Shown: positions 9,032 through 17,597 of the stretch, one piece after another
Layout: each line of letters opens with the position of its first letter
Position numbering within the stretch: position 1 is the stretch's first letter
Assembly: GCF_002577195.1 (NCBI RefSeq)
Contig: NZ_NULG01000045.1
Coordinates: 1 to 61,849 of the forward strand
From: Bacillus sp. AFS041924
Lineage (GTDB): Bacteria > Bacillota > Bacilli > Bacillales > Bacillaceae_G
Length of the DNA stretch: 61,849 nt
Reading direction: 5' to 3'
Translations under genes and position numbers: made by a program
Notes under the pieces: generated by a model
The model's input: the letters and a program-made list of their open reading frames with translations, nothing else
Databases searched by the model: none
What the model was told of the DNA's origin: nothing

Positions 9032-9469
9032 TTATTTACTAAAGATTCGCGGATCGATATCAAAGTGTTTCGATACAATTTTTTTACAAAAGAAATACGT
9101 TTTTTTTAGAAAAGGAAGAGTCGGTTCGCTAACTGGTGCACCAAAAATAGGACCACTGACATTGAGTGAGAATCTACCAGGACCTATAACAGAGCTTACA
9201 ACTCGAACTTCATCAATTAATAATAAAATAGCAATTATGATATCGATTACATCAATGAGAGTATTTGTTAATTGATCTCCATAATCACTTTCTATCCGTT
9301 CTCTACCTAATAAGGGTCCACTTAGAGAAAGACTAAATTCACCAGACGTTACAAAAACACCTATTAACGTAATTTGACCAGTTAATAATAGTGCAGCAGT
9401 AGCGACATTTAAATCTCTTTGAAGAGTAGCGATAATACGAAGATCTTCTTTAATTTTATAGTCATTCAT
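9032..9469 (-). CDS. Hypothetical protein with two internal hydrophobic repeats
   Basis: A 145-residue protein I do not recognise. It contains two copies of a unit: a hydrophobic segment followed by GEFSLSLSGPLLG (about residues 42-54) and then GRFSLNVSGPIFG (about 96-108). The duplicated G-x-FSL-x-x-SGP-x-x-G motif suggests a two-fold structure, possibly membrane- or surface-associated. The C-terminal 30 residues are basic and cysteine-containing. The ATG has GAGGGTG nine bases upstream. It runs opposite to the molybdenum hydroxylase operon. A spore or cell-surface role is possible from the organism but is not shown. Confidence 0.6.
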   Translation of the reverse strand: MNDYKIKEDLRIIATLQRDLNVATAALLLTGQITLIGVFVTSGEFSLSLSGPLLGRERIESDYGDQLTNTLIDVIDIIIAILLLIDEVRVVSSVIGPGRFSLNVSGPIFGAPVSEPTLPFLKKTYFFCKKIVSKHFDIDPRIFSK

Positions 9470-9819
9470 TGAATCACACCCTCATGCCTATAGTATTGAT
9501 TCAGTGCCCAAGTGTGAATTGAAAAAAGCAGGAAAGAGCAGGAGAGAAATGTCATAAAAAATTCGATAAAAAGATGCAGCTTTGTCTAGCTGCATCTTTA
9601 TTTTTAGTTATAAAATTGGTAAAATGTAAAGTGGTGCTTGTCAAGATTAAGAATTTGTTAAATGAAAACTCATAAATAAAGATCTTATTAAATAAAAATG
9701 AAAAGAGAAGCAACAGTTATGAACCACTTCCTTTTGGGATGTGGTTATGTTTTTATCATAAAAAATTAAGATTTCCATACTACTCAAGCATAATAATAAC
9801 TAAGTAAGGGGGTTATGGA
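9470..9819. other. Intergenic region with hairpins
   Basis: Apart from the terminator at 9570 there is a weaker hairpin near 9722-9745 (AACCAC with GTGGTT, followed by a short T run). No credible gene was found. Confidence 0.4.
9570..9608. terminator. Bidirectional terminator
   Basis: AAGATGCAGC pairs with GCTGCATCTT and is flanked by T-rich sequence on both strands. It can stop rightward readthrough from the molybdenum hydroxylase operon. Confidence 0.65.
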
Positions 9820-10854
9820 ATGGAGGTCAAAAAATTTTTTCAAAGCAGCACGTTTAGACGTCTCGCGATGATGCTTTGTATTGTTCTTGTTTTAATCTTA
9901 ATTCGAAAAATAATAAATTTAGTCTTATTAATTTTCATTTTTACTTATTTAATGGACCGAATACATAAATTTATTATTAATCGATTGAATAAGATTTTGC
10001 CAGTTAATCGTTTAGTTGTTGTTTACTCTTTGTATGTTGTCATTGTGGCGGCGTTAGTTTTTGGAATCTATAATTATTTACCTGTAATTACATCTCAAGT
10101 TGTCCAATTATTAGTACAAATTAAAACATTCTATATGAATCCACCAGATGAGAAATTCATAAATTATATCGTTACTGCAATTAAAAAGGTTGAAATATCT
10201 GGGTATACTGAGCAAGGATTAGATTTTTTATATAAGTATGCATCTAATATAAGTCAATGGGGTATTGAAGTACTAATCGCCCTAGTTCTGAGTTTCTTTT
10301 TTCTACTTGAAAAACCTCGGATTATTGCATTTACAAGAAAATTTGAGAATAGTAAAATATCACTTTTTTATTATGAAATGGCCTATTTTGGTGAAAGATT
10401 TTCGCGTTCTTTTGGGAAAGTAATTGAGGCTCAGTTCTTAATTGCGCTTGTGAATTGTTTCCTATCTGTCATCGCATTAAAATTTATGGGATTTCCACAG
10501 TTAATCGGATTAGGATTTTTGATATTTTTACTAGGACTAATTCCGGTAGCTGGAATGTTTATCTCGTTAATTCCACTTTGTACAATTGCTTATACAATAG
10601 GTGGGATGACACATATTATGTATGTGATCTTGATGATTTTAGTTTTACATGCTCTCGAAAGCTATTTTTTAAATCCGAAGCTGATTTCTGCTAAGACGAA
10701 TTTACCAGTTTTTTATACATTTTTAATTCTAGTGTTTTCTGAACGTTTTTTTGGCGTATGGGGTCTAATTATTGGAATACCAGTTTTCATCTTTTTATTG
10801 GATGTATTAGACGTAACAGATCATGAAACGAAAAAAGTAGAGCCAATTGAATAA
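9820..10854 (+). CDS. AI-2E family transporter (PerM/YrrI-like membrane protein)
   Basis: A 344-residue polytopic protein of the AI-2E transporter family, with about seven to eight hydrophobic segments. The C-terminal third has the family pattern GLGFLIFLLGLIPVAGMFIS and later LHALESYFLNPKLISAKTNL (around residues 265-295). Members have been linked to export of the quorum signal AI-2 or to sodium/proton exchange, so the substrate should be left open. AAGTAAGGGGG precedes the ATG. It is a single gene ended by the hairpin at 10857. Confidence 0.88.
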   Translation: MEVKKFFQSSTFRRLAMMLCIVLVLILIRKIINLVLLIFIFTYLMDRIHKFIINRLNKILPVNRLVVVYSLYVVIVAALVFGIYNYLPVITSQVVQLLVQIKTFYMNPPDEKFINYIVTAIKKVEISGYTEQGLDFLYKYASNISQWGIEVLIALVLSFFFLLEKPRIIAFTRKFENSKISLFYYEMAYFGERFSRSFGKVIEAQFLIALVNCFLSVIALKFMGFPQLIGLGFLIFLLGLIPVAGMFISLIPLCTIAYTIGGMTHIMYVILMILVLHALESYFLNPKLISAKTNLPVFYTFLILVFSERFFGVWGLIIGIPVFIFLLDVLDVTDHETKKVEPIE

Positions 10855-10856
10855 AT

Positions 10857-10893
10857 AAAAAGATGATATCGTAACGGCGGTATCATCTTTTTT
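10857..10893. terminator. Terminator between the AI-2E transporter and lysR
   Basis: AAAGATGATA pairs with TATCATCTTT, with T runs on both strands, between two convergent genes. Confidence 0.75.
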
Positions 10894-10895
10894 AT

Positions 10896-11804
10896 TTATC
10901 CTACATATTCATTCATTTCTGTTTTAATAAATTTAATGAACTTCTTTTCAATTGGGGATAATGATTTCTTTTTTAAACGTAATAGACCGAGAGTTACATC
11001 CAATGGTTCATAATTTAGTATATCAACTTCAACAATCTTACCTTCTAATAAAGCTGGATTATTTTTTAAAACGAAATTTGGTGCAAGACTAACTGCCAAA
11101 TCACTAGATACCGTTCGAATAATTTCTTCAGAGTGGTTAGATGAAAATAATATATTCATATTTCCGTATTTAAGTTGAAGGTTTTTAATAAACCATTTAA
11201 TATAATCGCCGTTGTAGAGGATAAAATTTTGTTGTAGTAATTCCTCAGGTGTTATCCTTTTAGTCACTGCAAACGGTGAGTCTTTGCTTACATATACCTT
11301 CATTTTACCTACTTGAATGATATCGCAAATTAATTCATCTTTTTCCTTTAAAAATTCTCCATACAGACAAATAATACCAATATCAATTTTGTTTTTAAGG
11401 ACGTTTTCCATCGTTCGAACTGTTATATTTTCAACGATTTCAATATTTATATTTGAATGTTTGTTTTTAAACTCCATTAAAGGTGTTAACAAATAATGAA
11501 CAAAAGCTGGTATGGTTGAAACACTTACTTCACTTTTTTGATCAACAATACTTTTTCTTGCTTCTTCTCTTAATTCATCAAATTTTAAAAGTATTTCTTC
11601 CGCTTTTTTTATAATATTTGAACCTTCTTTTGTTAATGTAGTGCCTATACGTGTCCGGTTGAAAATCTTTAAACCAAGATCTTCTTCGATTTTTGAAATC
11701 GCCTGACTTATGCCAGATTGAGTCGCGTGTAGATTTTCTGCAGCTGATGAAATGGATCCCGTTTTAGCAACCTCAACGAGAAATTCTAATTTTTGTAAAT
11801 GCAT
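10896..11804 (-). CDS. LysR-family transcriptional regulator
   Basis: About 302 residues. The N-terminal helix-turn-helix shows MHLQKLEFLVEVAKTGSISS and then SGISQAISKIEEDLGLKIF; the effector domain follows from about residue 85. It resembles the regulator at 380 in architecture. I place the start at the ATG at 11804 because AGGTGG is eight bases upstream; the GTG four codons earlier is too close to that site. It is divergent from the solitary gerA at 12339, 534 bases away, but a vegetative LysR regulator for a forespore gene would be unusual. The target is unknown. Confidence 0.88.
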   Translation of the reverse strand: MHLQKLEFLVEVAKTGSISSAAENLHATQSGISQAISKIEEDLGLKIFNRTRIGTTLTKEGSNIIKKAEEILLKFDELREEARKSIVDQKSEVSVSTIPAFVHYLLTPLMEFKNKHSNINIEIVENITVRTMENVLKNKIDIGIICLYGEFLKEKDELICDIIQVGKMKVYVSKDSPFAVTKRITPEELLQQNFILYNGDYIKWFIKNLQLKYGNMNILFSSNHSEEIIRTVSSDLAVSLAPNFVLKNNPALLEGKIVEVDILNYEPLDVTLGLLRLKKKSLSPIEKKFIKFIKTEMNEYVG

Positions 11805-12000
11805 ATTCGTCACCACCTAATATTAACCTTCCAACTATTTTAATTATGTGAATTAACTATATTTCCTCTAAATATTTCTATTCGAATTTTTGATACTAGT
11901 ATTAGAAAATGTGAAACACTGTCTGAAATTTATTATGTTTTCTTGAATTATGGCTCATATTGTGGGTTGTCATGATCACAATTGGCCCTAATTAGACTAA

Positions 12001-12105
12001 ATCAACGAAATTAATCACTATATCAACAGGTTTTATTGATTTATCAACGGAATTAATTAATATATCAACGGAGTTCACATCTTTATCAATATTGTTCAAT
12101 TAGTG
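12001..12105. repeat. 21-bp-period repeat array A (ATCAAC family)
   Basis: Five units of exactly 21 bases begin at 12001, 12022, 12043, 12064 and 12085, each opening with ATCAAC or ATCAAT; the third and fourth share ATCAACGGA. The array has stop codons in all frames and no gene. Its reverse complement is related to the array at 25763. The remainder of the gap 11805-12338 shows nothing else I can support. Confidence 0.75.
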
Positions 12106-12338
12106 TTCGTGGTTTTCGATATGAGACTGTTACATTTTAACCAATATTAGCCATTCAAAATGCGGTACGAATGTTTTATGAACGAAAATCGCGACCTATA
12201 CACCAAAGTCAAAAAGCGTTCGTATTACTCGATTTGAATCTTCTTTTTCTCAACCTCTCCATAGAGCTATAATTTACTTCGACATAAATTGGAAACCACC
12301 GGACAAACTAAACAAAAAAACGTTTAAGGTGATCTCTA

Positions 12339-13790
12339 TTGACTAACACAGAACAAACTACTTTATTAGTAAGTTTAGAAAAGAATATTCATTATTTAAA
12401 AGAGAAATTTAATAATTCTACTGATTTGAAAATTAGACCAATAACGGTAAATGATGAAGTTATTCGTGATGCTGCAGTATTATATATTGATGGAATAACG
12501 AATACACAAATTATTCAAGATAATATTCTTGTACCATTGCTCAGAATTATTAAATTTGAAAGTATTGATGCTGTTATCACCCGTCACCTTTCAATAGCTG
12601 ATGTTATGAAGGTGACTGATTATGAAAATATTTTGTCTGGACTATCGAAAGGAAAGACACTGATTTTAGTCGATGGTTATGATGAAGGAATTTTAGCAGA
12701 TACTGCTGATTGGCAAATGCGGTCAATCAATGAACCTGATACTCAAAGATCACTGAAGGGCTCGTTAATAGGATTTAATGAACAATTAAAAGTTAATATC
12801 AATCTTCTCCGTAATATCATACCGTCAAATAAGTTAAGTATTGAAAATCTACAGGTAGGAAACGAAGTAAAAACAGATGTATCGATTATTTATATGGACG
12901 GATTTGTTGATCAAAACATATTAGAAGAAACAAGGACAAGAATTAAAAATATCGATGTTACTTATTTATTAGAAGCTAGAGTAATCGAAGACGCTTTAGA
13001 AGGGAAAAAAACTTTTTTTCCAACAGTTTTTACGTGTGAACGACCAGATGTCACTGTTTCAGCATTATATGAGGGCCGCGTTGCGATCTTAGTGAATGGT
13101 ATTCCTTATTCTATTCTTGTACCTTCGCTTTTTCTTCATTATTTTCATCAACCAGATGAATACAATACTAAATCAGGTCGATTTGGATTCAGGTTTTTAC
13201 GGTTTTTTAGCTGGTTATTTTCAATTGTTTTATTGGGGTTTTATGAAACAGTGGTCCGTTTTCATCATGAGTGGGTACCACATAAATTTGCCAAGTTGTT
13301 TTTCACAAAGTCAGATACTTTGCTACCCACTATAGTTGAGATTTTATTTGTAATGATTATTTTTCAGTTACTTACAGAAGCTTCTTTAAGGATTCCTAAA
13401 TCGACTGTAATTATCGTTTCACTTATAGGGGCTATTGTAGTTGGACAAACTTCAGTCACTGCAAAACTGATTCACTCAGTGACACTAATAATAGTAGGAA
13501 TTAATTTCCTTTCTAGTATTGCGATAGCTGCAGGTGGGTTATATGGATCGGTTATGACGTTACGATTAGTTTTTTTATCTTTAGGGTTCTTCTTTGGATT
13601 AAAAGGTATCGTAATTGGCTTAGTTATTTTGATAGCTTATATGTCGAGAGTTCGATCATTAGGTGTTCCGTATTTAGCTCCGTTTATTCCCTTTAATCCA
13701 AAAGAAATGAAAGATGCTTTTTTCAGAGGAGATTTAAGGAAAATAATTAATAGTAGACATTCCTATCCTCACCGGGAAAATAATAAATAG
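12339..13790 (+). CDS. Solitary GerA-family spore germination protein (A subunit)
   Basis: A 483-residue GerA protein: a soluble N-terminal half (about 1-270, including the family's TVFTCERPDVTVSALYEGR near 229-247) and membrane helices in the C-terminal half. Compared with the other two A subunits, the conserved FPQ and PPFIEA segments are altered (FFPTVFTCERPD; DTLLPTIVEILF), so it is divergent. No B or C subunit gene follows. The start is TTG with AAGGTGATC just upstream. It could join a receptor made from other B and C subunits, act alone, or be a remnant that still has an intact frame. Confidence 0.88.
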   Translation: MTNTEQTTLLVSLEKNIHYLKEKFNNSTDLKIRPITVNDEVIRDAAVLYIDGITNTQIIQDNILVPLLRIIKFESIDAVITRHLSIADVMKVTDYENILSGLSKGKTLILVDGYDEGILADTADWQMRSINEPDTQRSLKGSLIGFNEQLKVNINLLRNIIPSNKLSIENLQVGNEVKTDVSIIYMDGFVDQNILEETRTRIKNIDVTYLLEARVIEDALEGKKTFFPTVFTCERPDVTVSALYEGRVAILVNGIPYSILVPSLFLHYFHQPDEYNTKSGRFGFRFLRFFSWLFSIVLLGFYETVVRFHHEWVPHKFAKLFFTKSDTLLPTIVEILFVMIIFQLLTEASLRIPKSTVIIVSLIGAIVVGQTSVTAKLIHSVTLIIVGINFLSSIAIAAGGLYGSVMTLRLVFLSLGFFFGLKGIVIGLVILIAYMSRVRSLGVPYLAPFIPFNPKEMKDAFFRGDLRKIINSRHSYPHRENNK

Positions 13791-13796
13791 AAGATA

Positions 13797-13832
13797 AAAA
13801 GAGCGACGTGTTTTTTATTTACGTTGCTCTTC
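13797..13832. terminator. Hairpin after the solitary gerA
   Basis: AAGAGCGACGT pairs with ACGTTGCTCTT around a T-rich loop. The T run is on the minus-strand side, so as a terminator it fits leftward transcription better, although the only neighbour that needs one reads rightwards. Confidence 0.5.
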
Positions 13833-13845
13833 GCCCAGTATCAAA

Positions 13846-14048
13846 AAAAAAATTATCGAATTAAATTTCACTGACAAACAAGATTTCAAAGATGCCAATA
13901 AAGGCTTCGTAGAATCACTAAAACAAAATCAAATAAAAAATTTAATAGGTACTGTCATTTGGGAAAGTCCTTCTCCTTTAACTGTAAACCCCAAGCCTAT
14001 GGAGATTTGATCACTTCGATCTTTGGGAAATATCGGTACTCCATAAGA
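13846..14048 (+). pseudogene. Relic of an alkyl/aryl-sulfatase-like gene (N-terminal region)
   Basis: With no start codon, a frame reads IELNFTDKQDFKDANKGF and then GTVIWESPSPLTVNP before a stop at 14008. Shifting by one base in the AACCCCAAGC run continues as SLWRFDHFDLW. Together TVNPSLWR, with an upstream F-x-D-x-x-DF-x-DA-x-x-GF pattern, matches the N-terminal region of SdsA1/YjcS-type alkylsulfatases, where these segments lie before the metallo-beta-lactamase fold. The catalytic domain is absent and the fragment ends in a terminator. It is a decayed fragment, inferred from memory of the family. Confidence 0.5.
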
Positions 14049-14057
14049 ATTCAAATA

Positions 14058-14099
14058 AAAAAGCTTCTTAATTGTTAAAAGAAGCTTTTTTATTTTTTT
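14058..14099 (+). terminator. Strong terminator after the sulfatase relic
   Basis: AAAAAGCTTCTT pairs with AAGAAGCTTTTT, followed by a long T-rich tract. It probably once ended the decayed gene. Confidence 0.8.
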
Positions 14100-14783
14100 A
14101 ATTCTAAAAATTTAGAAAATTACAGAATCCGTTTTATTCATTTTATTGTATAAAACCTGTTTAATCTAAAAGATGGATAATGCAGTTTTTCATTAAGAAA
14201 AAAGTCGTCGCTTTTAGTTTAAATCTTACTCACTTTTTTATTAGTTTCGTTCATTTTAATCAATTAAAACCTAATTTGAATGTGACTTTCAATATCATAC
14301 TATAACAAAACTTTATCATTAAAATAGTATTAATTCACTTTATAGTATGTGAAAAGGTAGACAAAAAATCAGATTTAATATATATTTATCATTTCAAATA
14401 AATATACGAATTTTATAATTTTAACTATTCTTGAATAACTCTAAATTATCTAAACAATAAAAAAATTATCTTCAGTTTTTCATCAAATTATGGTAATTTA
14501 AATTATGCGCCTCTCAATGAGGAAAGAAAAAATATGAAAACGTTATCAATGTTGAGGATATGAGTTTTATTACCCTTATAAGATTAGAAGGTAGGATTTT
14601 CAACTTTACACCGCGCACCTTCCATGATTAGTATTAAAATAGGTAATTTAGACTGTGTTTTGCATAATGTTGTCATAGCAAGATTTACAACAAAAGAATA
14701 GATTAATACTCGGGTTTTTTAAAATTTATGTAGTCTTTTTCGTATTAGGAGAAATTTCAATTTATATAAAAAGAGGTGTATTC
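14100..14783. other. Long AT-rich leader and intergenic region before the amino acid permease
   Basis: No gene found. Around 14588-14622 a stem GAAGGT/ACCTTC encloses a 20-base loop without a T tract, which may be a leader structure. I looked for lysine-riboswitch and T-box landmarks and did not find them. Confidence 0.35.
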
Positions 14784-16271
14784 ATGCAAAATACAAGCCG
14801 TAAAAATGATTTTACTGTTCAAAGTAACGCGCCTAAAAAAGAGCAATTGGAGAGAAAACTAAAGACTAGACATTTAACAATGATCGCAATGGGTGGTACG
14901 ATTGGTACTGGATTATTTTTAGCGAGTGGAGCAACAATTCATGATGCAGGTCCAGGTGGAGCGCTTGCTGCTTATTTAATTGCTGGTATTATGGTTTATT
15001 TCCTAATGACAAGTTTAGCTGAAATGGCAACGTTAATTCCGATTTCTGGTTCATTTAGCACATATACTTCAAGATTTGTCGATCCAGCACTTGGTTTCGC
15101 TGTTGGTTGGAACTATTGGTATAACAATGCGATCATTTTAGCATTAGAGTTATCAGCTTCCGCATTAATTATGAAATATTGGTTCCCACACACACCAGGT
15201 ATTATTTGGAGTGCTATATTCCTTATATTAATTTTTGGATTAAATGTATTATCTGTAAAAGGATATGGAGAATCTGAGTTTTGGTTTTCAATTATTAAAG
15301 TAGCTACAATTATTATTTTTATTGTAGTTGGATTATTAATGATTTTCGGTATTATGAGTGGTCATACTGGCGGATTTGAAAATTTCACTAAGGGAGAAGC
15401 ACCGTTTAAAGGTGGTTTCATGTCAATATTTAGTGTATTTATGATTGTAGGTTTTGCTTTCCAAGGAACTGAAATGGTTGGGGTAACCGCAGGGGAAAGT
15501 GAAAACCCGGAAAAAAATATCCCGAAAGCAATCAAACAAATCTTCTGGCGTATTTTATTATTCTATGTACTTGCGATTTTCGTAATCGGCTGTTTAATAA
15601 GCTATACAGATCCTAACTTAATAGGTGCAGATCTTGATAAAATTGCGATTAGTCCATTCACATTAGTATTCAAACATGCAGGACTTGCGTTTGCTGCAGC
15701 GGCAATGAATACAGTTATTTTAACTTCAGTTTTATCAGCGGGTAATTCAAGTTTATACGTTGGTTCTCGTGTTTTATATGTATTAGCTGAAGAAGGTAAA
15801 GCTCCGAACTTCTTAAGAAAAGTAAACAAAGGTGGAGTTCCTGTAAGTGCATTAGTCGCTACGACTTTGATCGGTATGCTATGTTTCCTAACTTCATTAT
15901 TTGGTGATGGAACAGTATATTCATGGTTATTAAATGCTGCAGGTTTAGCTGGGTATATTTCTTGGTTAGGTATTTCAGTTACACATTATCGTTTCCGTAA
16001 GGCGTATCTTGCGCAAGGTAGAAAGTTAAAGGATCTACCTTATTTAGCAAAATGGTTCCCACTTGGTCCAATTTTAGCGACAATCTTATGTTTAGTTGCA
16101 ATGCTTGGAACGAATTATACAGCATTTATCGGGGACAAAATTGACTGGTACGGTATAGCAGTTTCCTATATTGGACTACCATTATTTATCCTTGGTTATC
16201 TTGGCTATAAAGTAACGAAGAAAACGAAAATGGTCAAATTGGAAGAGGCAGACTTCAGTAGAGAATTATAA
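14784..16271 (+). CDS. Amino acid permease, lysine-specific-permease type (APC superfamily)
   Basis: A 495-residue membrane protein with about 12 transmembrane helices after a 40-residue cytoplasmic N-terminus. The first helix carries the APC motif MIAMGGTIGTGLFLASG (about residues 33-49), and the segment GSFSTYTSRFVDPALGFAVG with WNYWYNNAI is close to LysP/YvsH-type lysine permeases. It should import a cationic or similar amino acid with protons. GAGGTG precedes the ATG by six bases. It is a single gene with its own terminator. A second permease of the same superfamily lies at 24088 and is only moderately similar, so substrates probably differ. Confidence 0.87.
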   Translation: MQNTSRKNDFTVQSNAPKKEQLERKLKTRHLTMIAMGGTIGTGLFLASGATIHDAGPGGALAAYLIAGIMVYFLMTSLAEMATLIPISGSFSTYTSRFVDPALGFAVGWNYWYNNAIILALELSASALIMKYWFPHTPGIIWSAIFLILIFGLNVLSVKGYGESEFWFSIIKVATIIIFIVVGLLMIFGIMSGHTGGFENFTKGEAPFKGGFMSIFSVFMIVGFAFQGTEMVGVTAGESENPEKNIPKAIKQIFWRILLFYVLAIFVIGCLISYTDPNLIGADLDKIAISPFTLVFKHAGLAFAAAAMNTVILTSVLSAGNSSLYVGSRVLYVLAEEGKAPNFLRKVNKGGVPVSALVATTLIGMLCFLTSLFGDGTVYSWLLNAAGLAGYISWLGISVTHYRFRKAYLAQGRKLKDLPYLAKWFPLGPILATILCLVAMLGTNYTAFIGDKIDWYGIAVSYIGLPLFILGYLGYKVTKKTKMVKLEEADFSREL

Positions 16272-16287
16272 TCGCATATTAGAAATA

Positions 16288-16323
16288 CTAAAAGCTCAAT
16301 CTAAAATGATTGAGCTTTTTTTG
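16288..16323 (+). terminator. Terminator of the amino acid permease
   Basis: AAAGCTCAATC pairs with GATTGAGCTTT and runs into a T tract. Confidence 0.88.
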
Positions 16324-16397
16324 CGTATTTTTTTTCAGTATTTTGGAAAATTAATAAAGTCAGAATGGAATTTTATGTTCGAAAGGAGACCGTTTTT

Positions 16398-16583
16398 ATG
16401 AACAATTTAACAGAACTGGAATTAGAAAATCTTCGTCATATTATCGGAGGGCATAGTACAATCGCTAATAAATTAGAATCATATGCCGGAAATTGCTCTG
16501 ATCCTGAATTAAGAGCATTATTGCAAAGAGATGCTCAATCAGCATTGCAATCTAGACAACAGCTTTTAAATTTTTTAGGATAA
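16398..16583 (+). CDS. Small CotF-like spore coat protein
   Basis: A 61-residue helical protein (MNNLTELELENLRHIIGGHS at the start, then CSDPELRALLQ). The helix-turn-helix pattern with a conserved N-C-S-D/N-P-x-L-R motif fits the coat F (YhcQ/YraF-like) family of spore coat proteins. The frame is open from 16365, but AAAGGAG lies 12 bases before the ATG at 16398, which I prefer. It forms a pair with the next gene, 13 bases downstream. As a coat protein it would be made late in the mother cell. It is shorter than most CotF members. Confidence 0.62.
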   Translation: MNNLTELELENLRHIIGGHSTIANKLESYAGNCSDPELRALLQRDAQSALQSRQQLLNFLG

Positions 16584-16596
16584 GGGGGCTATTATT

Positions 16597-16851
16597 ATGT
16601 TTCAAGATAAAGATATGGTCAATGATTATTTAGCAGGGCTTAACGCTAGTTTAGCTGCTTATGCTGGTTATATTAACGAGTCTAACAATAACGAATTAAG
16701 ACAAACTTTAATTCAATTACGCAATCAAGATGAAGCACGTCAGCGTACTTTGTACAATTATGCGCTTCAAAAAGGATTTTACAAGCCTGCTGCACCTGCA
16801 TCAGAAGAAATCATACAGCAATTCAAGTCTGAATTGACTTCAAATCAGTAA
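16597..16851 (+). CDS. CotF-like (YhcQ-type) spore coat protein
   Basis: An 84-residue protein that fits the coat F domain: MFQDKDMVNDYLAGLNASLA, followed by YAGYINESNNNELRQTL and a C-terminal Y-A-x-Q-K-G-F/W-Y motif (YALQKGFYKP), close to the end of the CotF domain. These proteins are assembled into the inner coat. AAGGGGG lies nine bases upstream of the ATG. It belongs to a two-gene unit with the preceding small coat gene and ends at a strong hairpin. Confidence 0.72.
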   Translation: MFQDKDMVNDYLAGLNASLAAYAGYINESNNNELRQTLIQLRNQDEARQRTLYNYALQKGFYKPAAPASEEIIQQFKSELTSNQ

Positions 16852-16857
16852 TAATAA

Positions 16858-16893
16858 TAAAAAAGGCATTCGAGTCATCGAACGCCTTTTTTA
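16858..16893. terminator. Terminator between cotF-like genes and tetR
   Basis: AAAAAAGGC-TTCGA pairs with TCGAA-GCCTTTTTT, with T runs on both strands. It serves two convergent units. Confidence 0.85.
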
Positions 16894-17475
16894 TTATTCA
16901 TTTTTAAAGCCGTACCAAAAATTTCTCCATATATTTGAAATTCTTGGCTTCATCTTTTCAGCTCCATAATAAGATAGTTCAATAAAGATCCCATCAATTA
17001 AACAGTAAAAAGACATGACAAAATCTTCTACATTACCTACACGAATTTCCTCATTTTTAATCCCTTTATCGATCACTGATCTTAAAATTGTTGACATTGC
17101 TTCTTCAGATTCCATGAACTGAGTATGTAATTGTTCTTTTAAAGATTCAGGTGAAAAAAAGACTGCTCGATTTAGGAAAGTAGACTGTTCTTCAAACTCA
17201 ATATAATATTCAAATGTTAAGTTAAGAATTTGATAAAGCTGTTCCTTTGCAGATAATCCACGAATTTCTCCCATTAGCTCTTCGACTTTTTTCACATGGA
17301 GCCATAAAATATTTTCATAAATGGTAAGAAAGATTTCTTCTTTACTTTTAAAATGATTATAAATTGATGGCTTTTGAATGCCAACTGCTTTTGCTATTTC
17401 AGTTAAACTTGTACCTTCATAGCCATTTTTGGAAAATAAGGCAAGTGCAGCTGCGATAATCTTATCCTTTGTCAT
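16894..17475 (-). CDS. TetR/AcrR-family regulator
   Basis: About 193 residues. The N-terminal DNA-binding domain shows KIIAAALALFSKNGYEGTSL and IQKPSIYNHFKSKEEIF (residues 5-50); the rest is the helical ligand-binding part. GGAGG directly abuts the first ATG, so the second ATG at 17475, six bases further, is the better start. Its own promoter (17509-17537) is followed by CTAAC-TGTT-GTTAG, and a longer palindrome with the same half sites lies at the agmatinase promoter, so I infer that it represses both itself and the upstream gene. The ligand may be a guanidino compound or polyamine; this is inference. Confidence 0.9.
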   Translation of the reverse strand: MTKDKIIAAALALFSKNGYEGTSLTEIAKAVGIQKPSIYNHFKSKEEIFLTIYENILWLHVKKVEELMGEIRGLSAKEQLYQILNLTFEYYIEFEEQSTFLNRAVFFSPESLKEQLHTQFMESEEAMSTILRSVIDKGIKNEEIRVGNVEDFVMSFYCLIDGIFIELSYYGAEKMKPRISNIWRNFWYGFKNE

Positions 17476-17490
17476 TTTCATCCTCCGAAA

Positions 17491-17537
17491 CTAACTGTTG
17501 TTAGCTAGATTATAAACTGGAATCACTGTTAAGTCTA
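17491..17537 (-). promoter_or_regulatory. Promoter and operator of tetR
   Basis: On the minus strand TAGACT and TATAAT are 17 bases apart. Four bases after TATAAT lies a 14-base palindrome, CTAACAACAGTTAG (17491-17504), placed where a bound repressor would block initiation. Confidence 0.6.
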
Positions 17538-17558
17538 AATATTGTTGAGATTTAATGC

Positions 17559-17590
17559 AAAAAAGCTCTGCATCAAGCTGACAGAGCTCT
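17559..17590 (-). terminator. Terminator of the agmatinase/amidohydrolase-relic transcript
   Basis: AGCTCTG pairs with CAGAGCT, and the minus strand runs into TTTTTT. It lies just after the stop of the truncated amidohydrolase. Confidence 0.75.
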
Positions 17591-17597
17591 TGTTTTT

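Noticed and set aside
9661-9775. 23-codon frame with MKREATVMNHFLLGCGY
   Set aside because: It has no ribosome site and overlaps a hairpin.
14500-14783. Lysine riboswitch or T-box leader before the lysine-type permease
   Set aside because: The region is long enough, but I did not find the conserved helices of the lysine riboswitch or the T-box sequence near a terminator.
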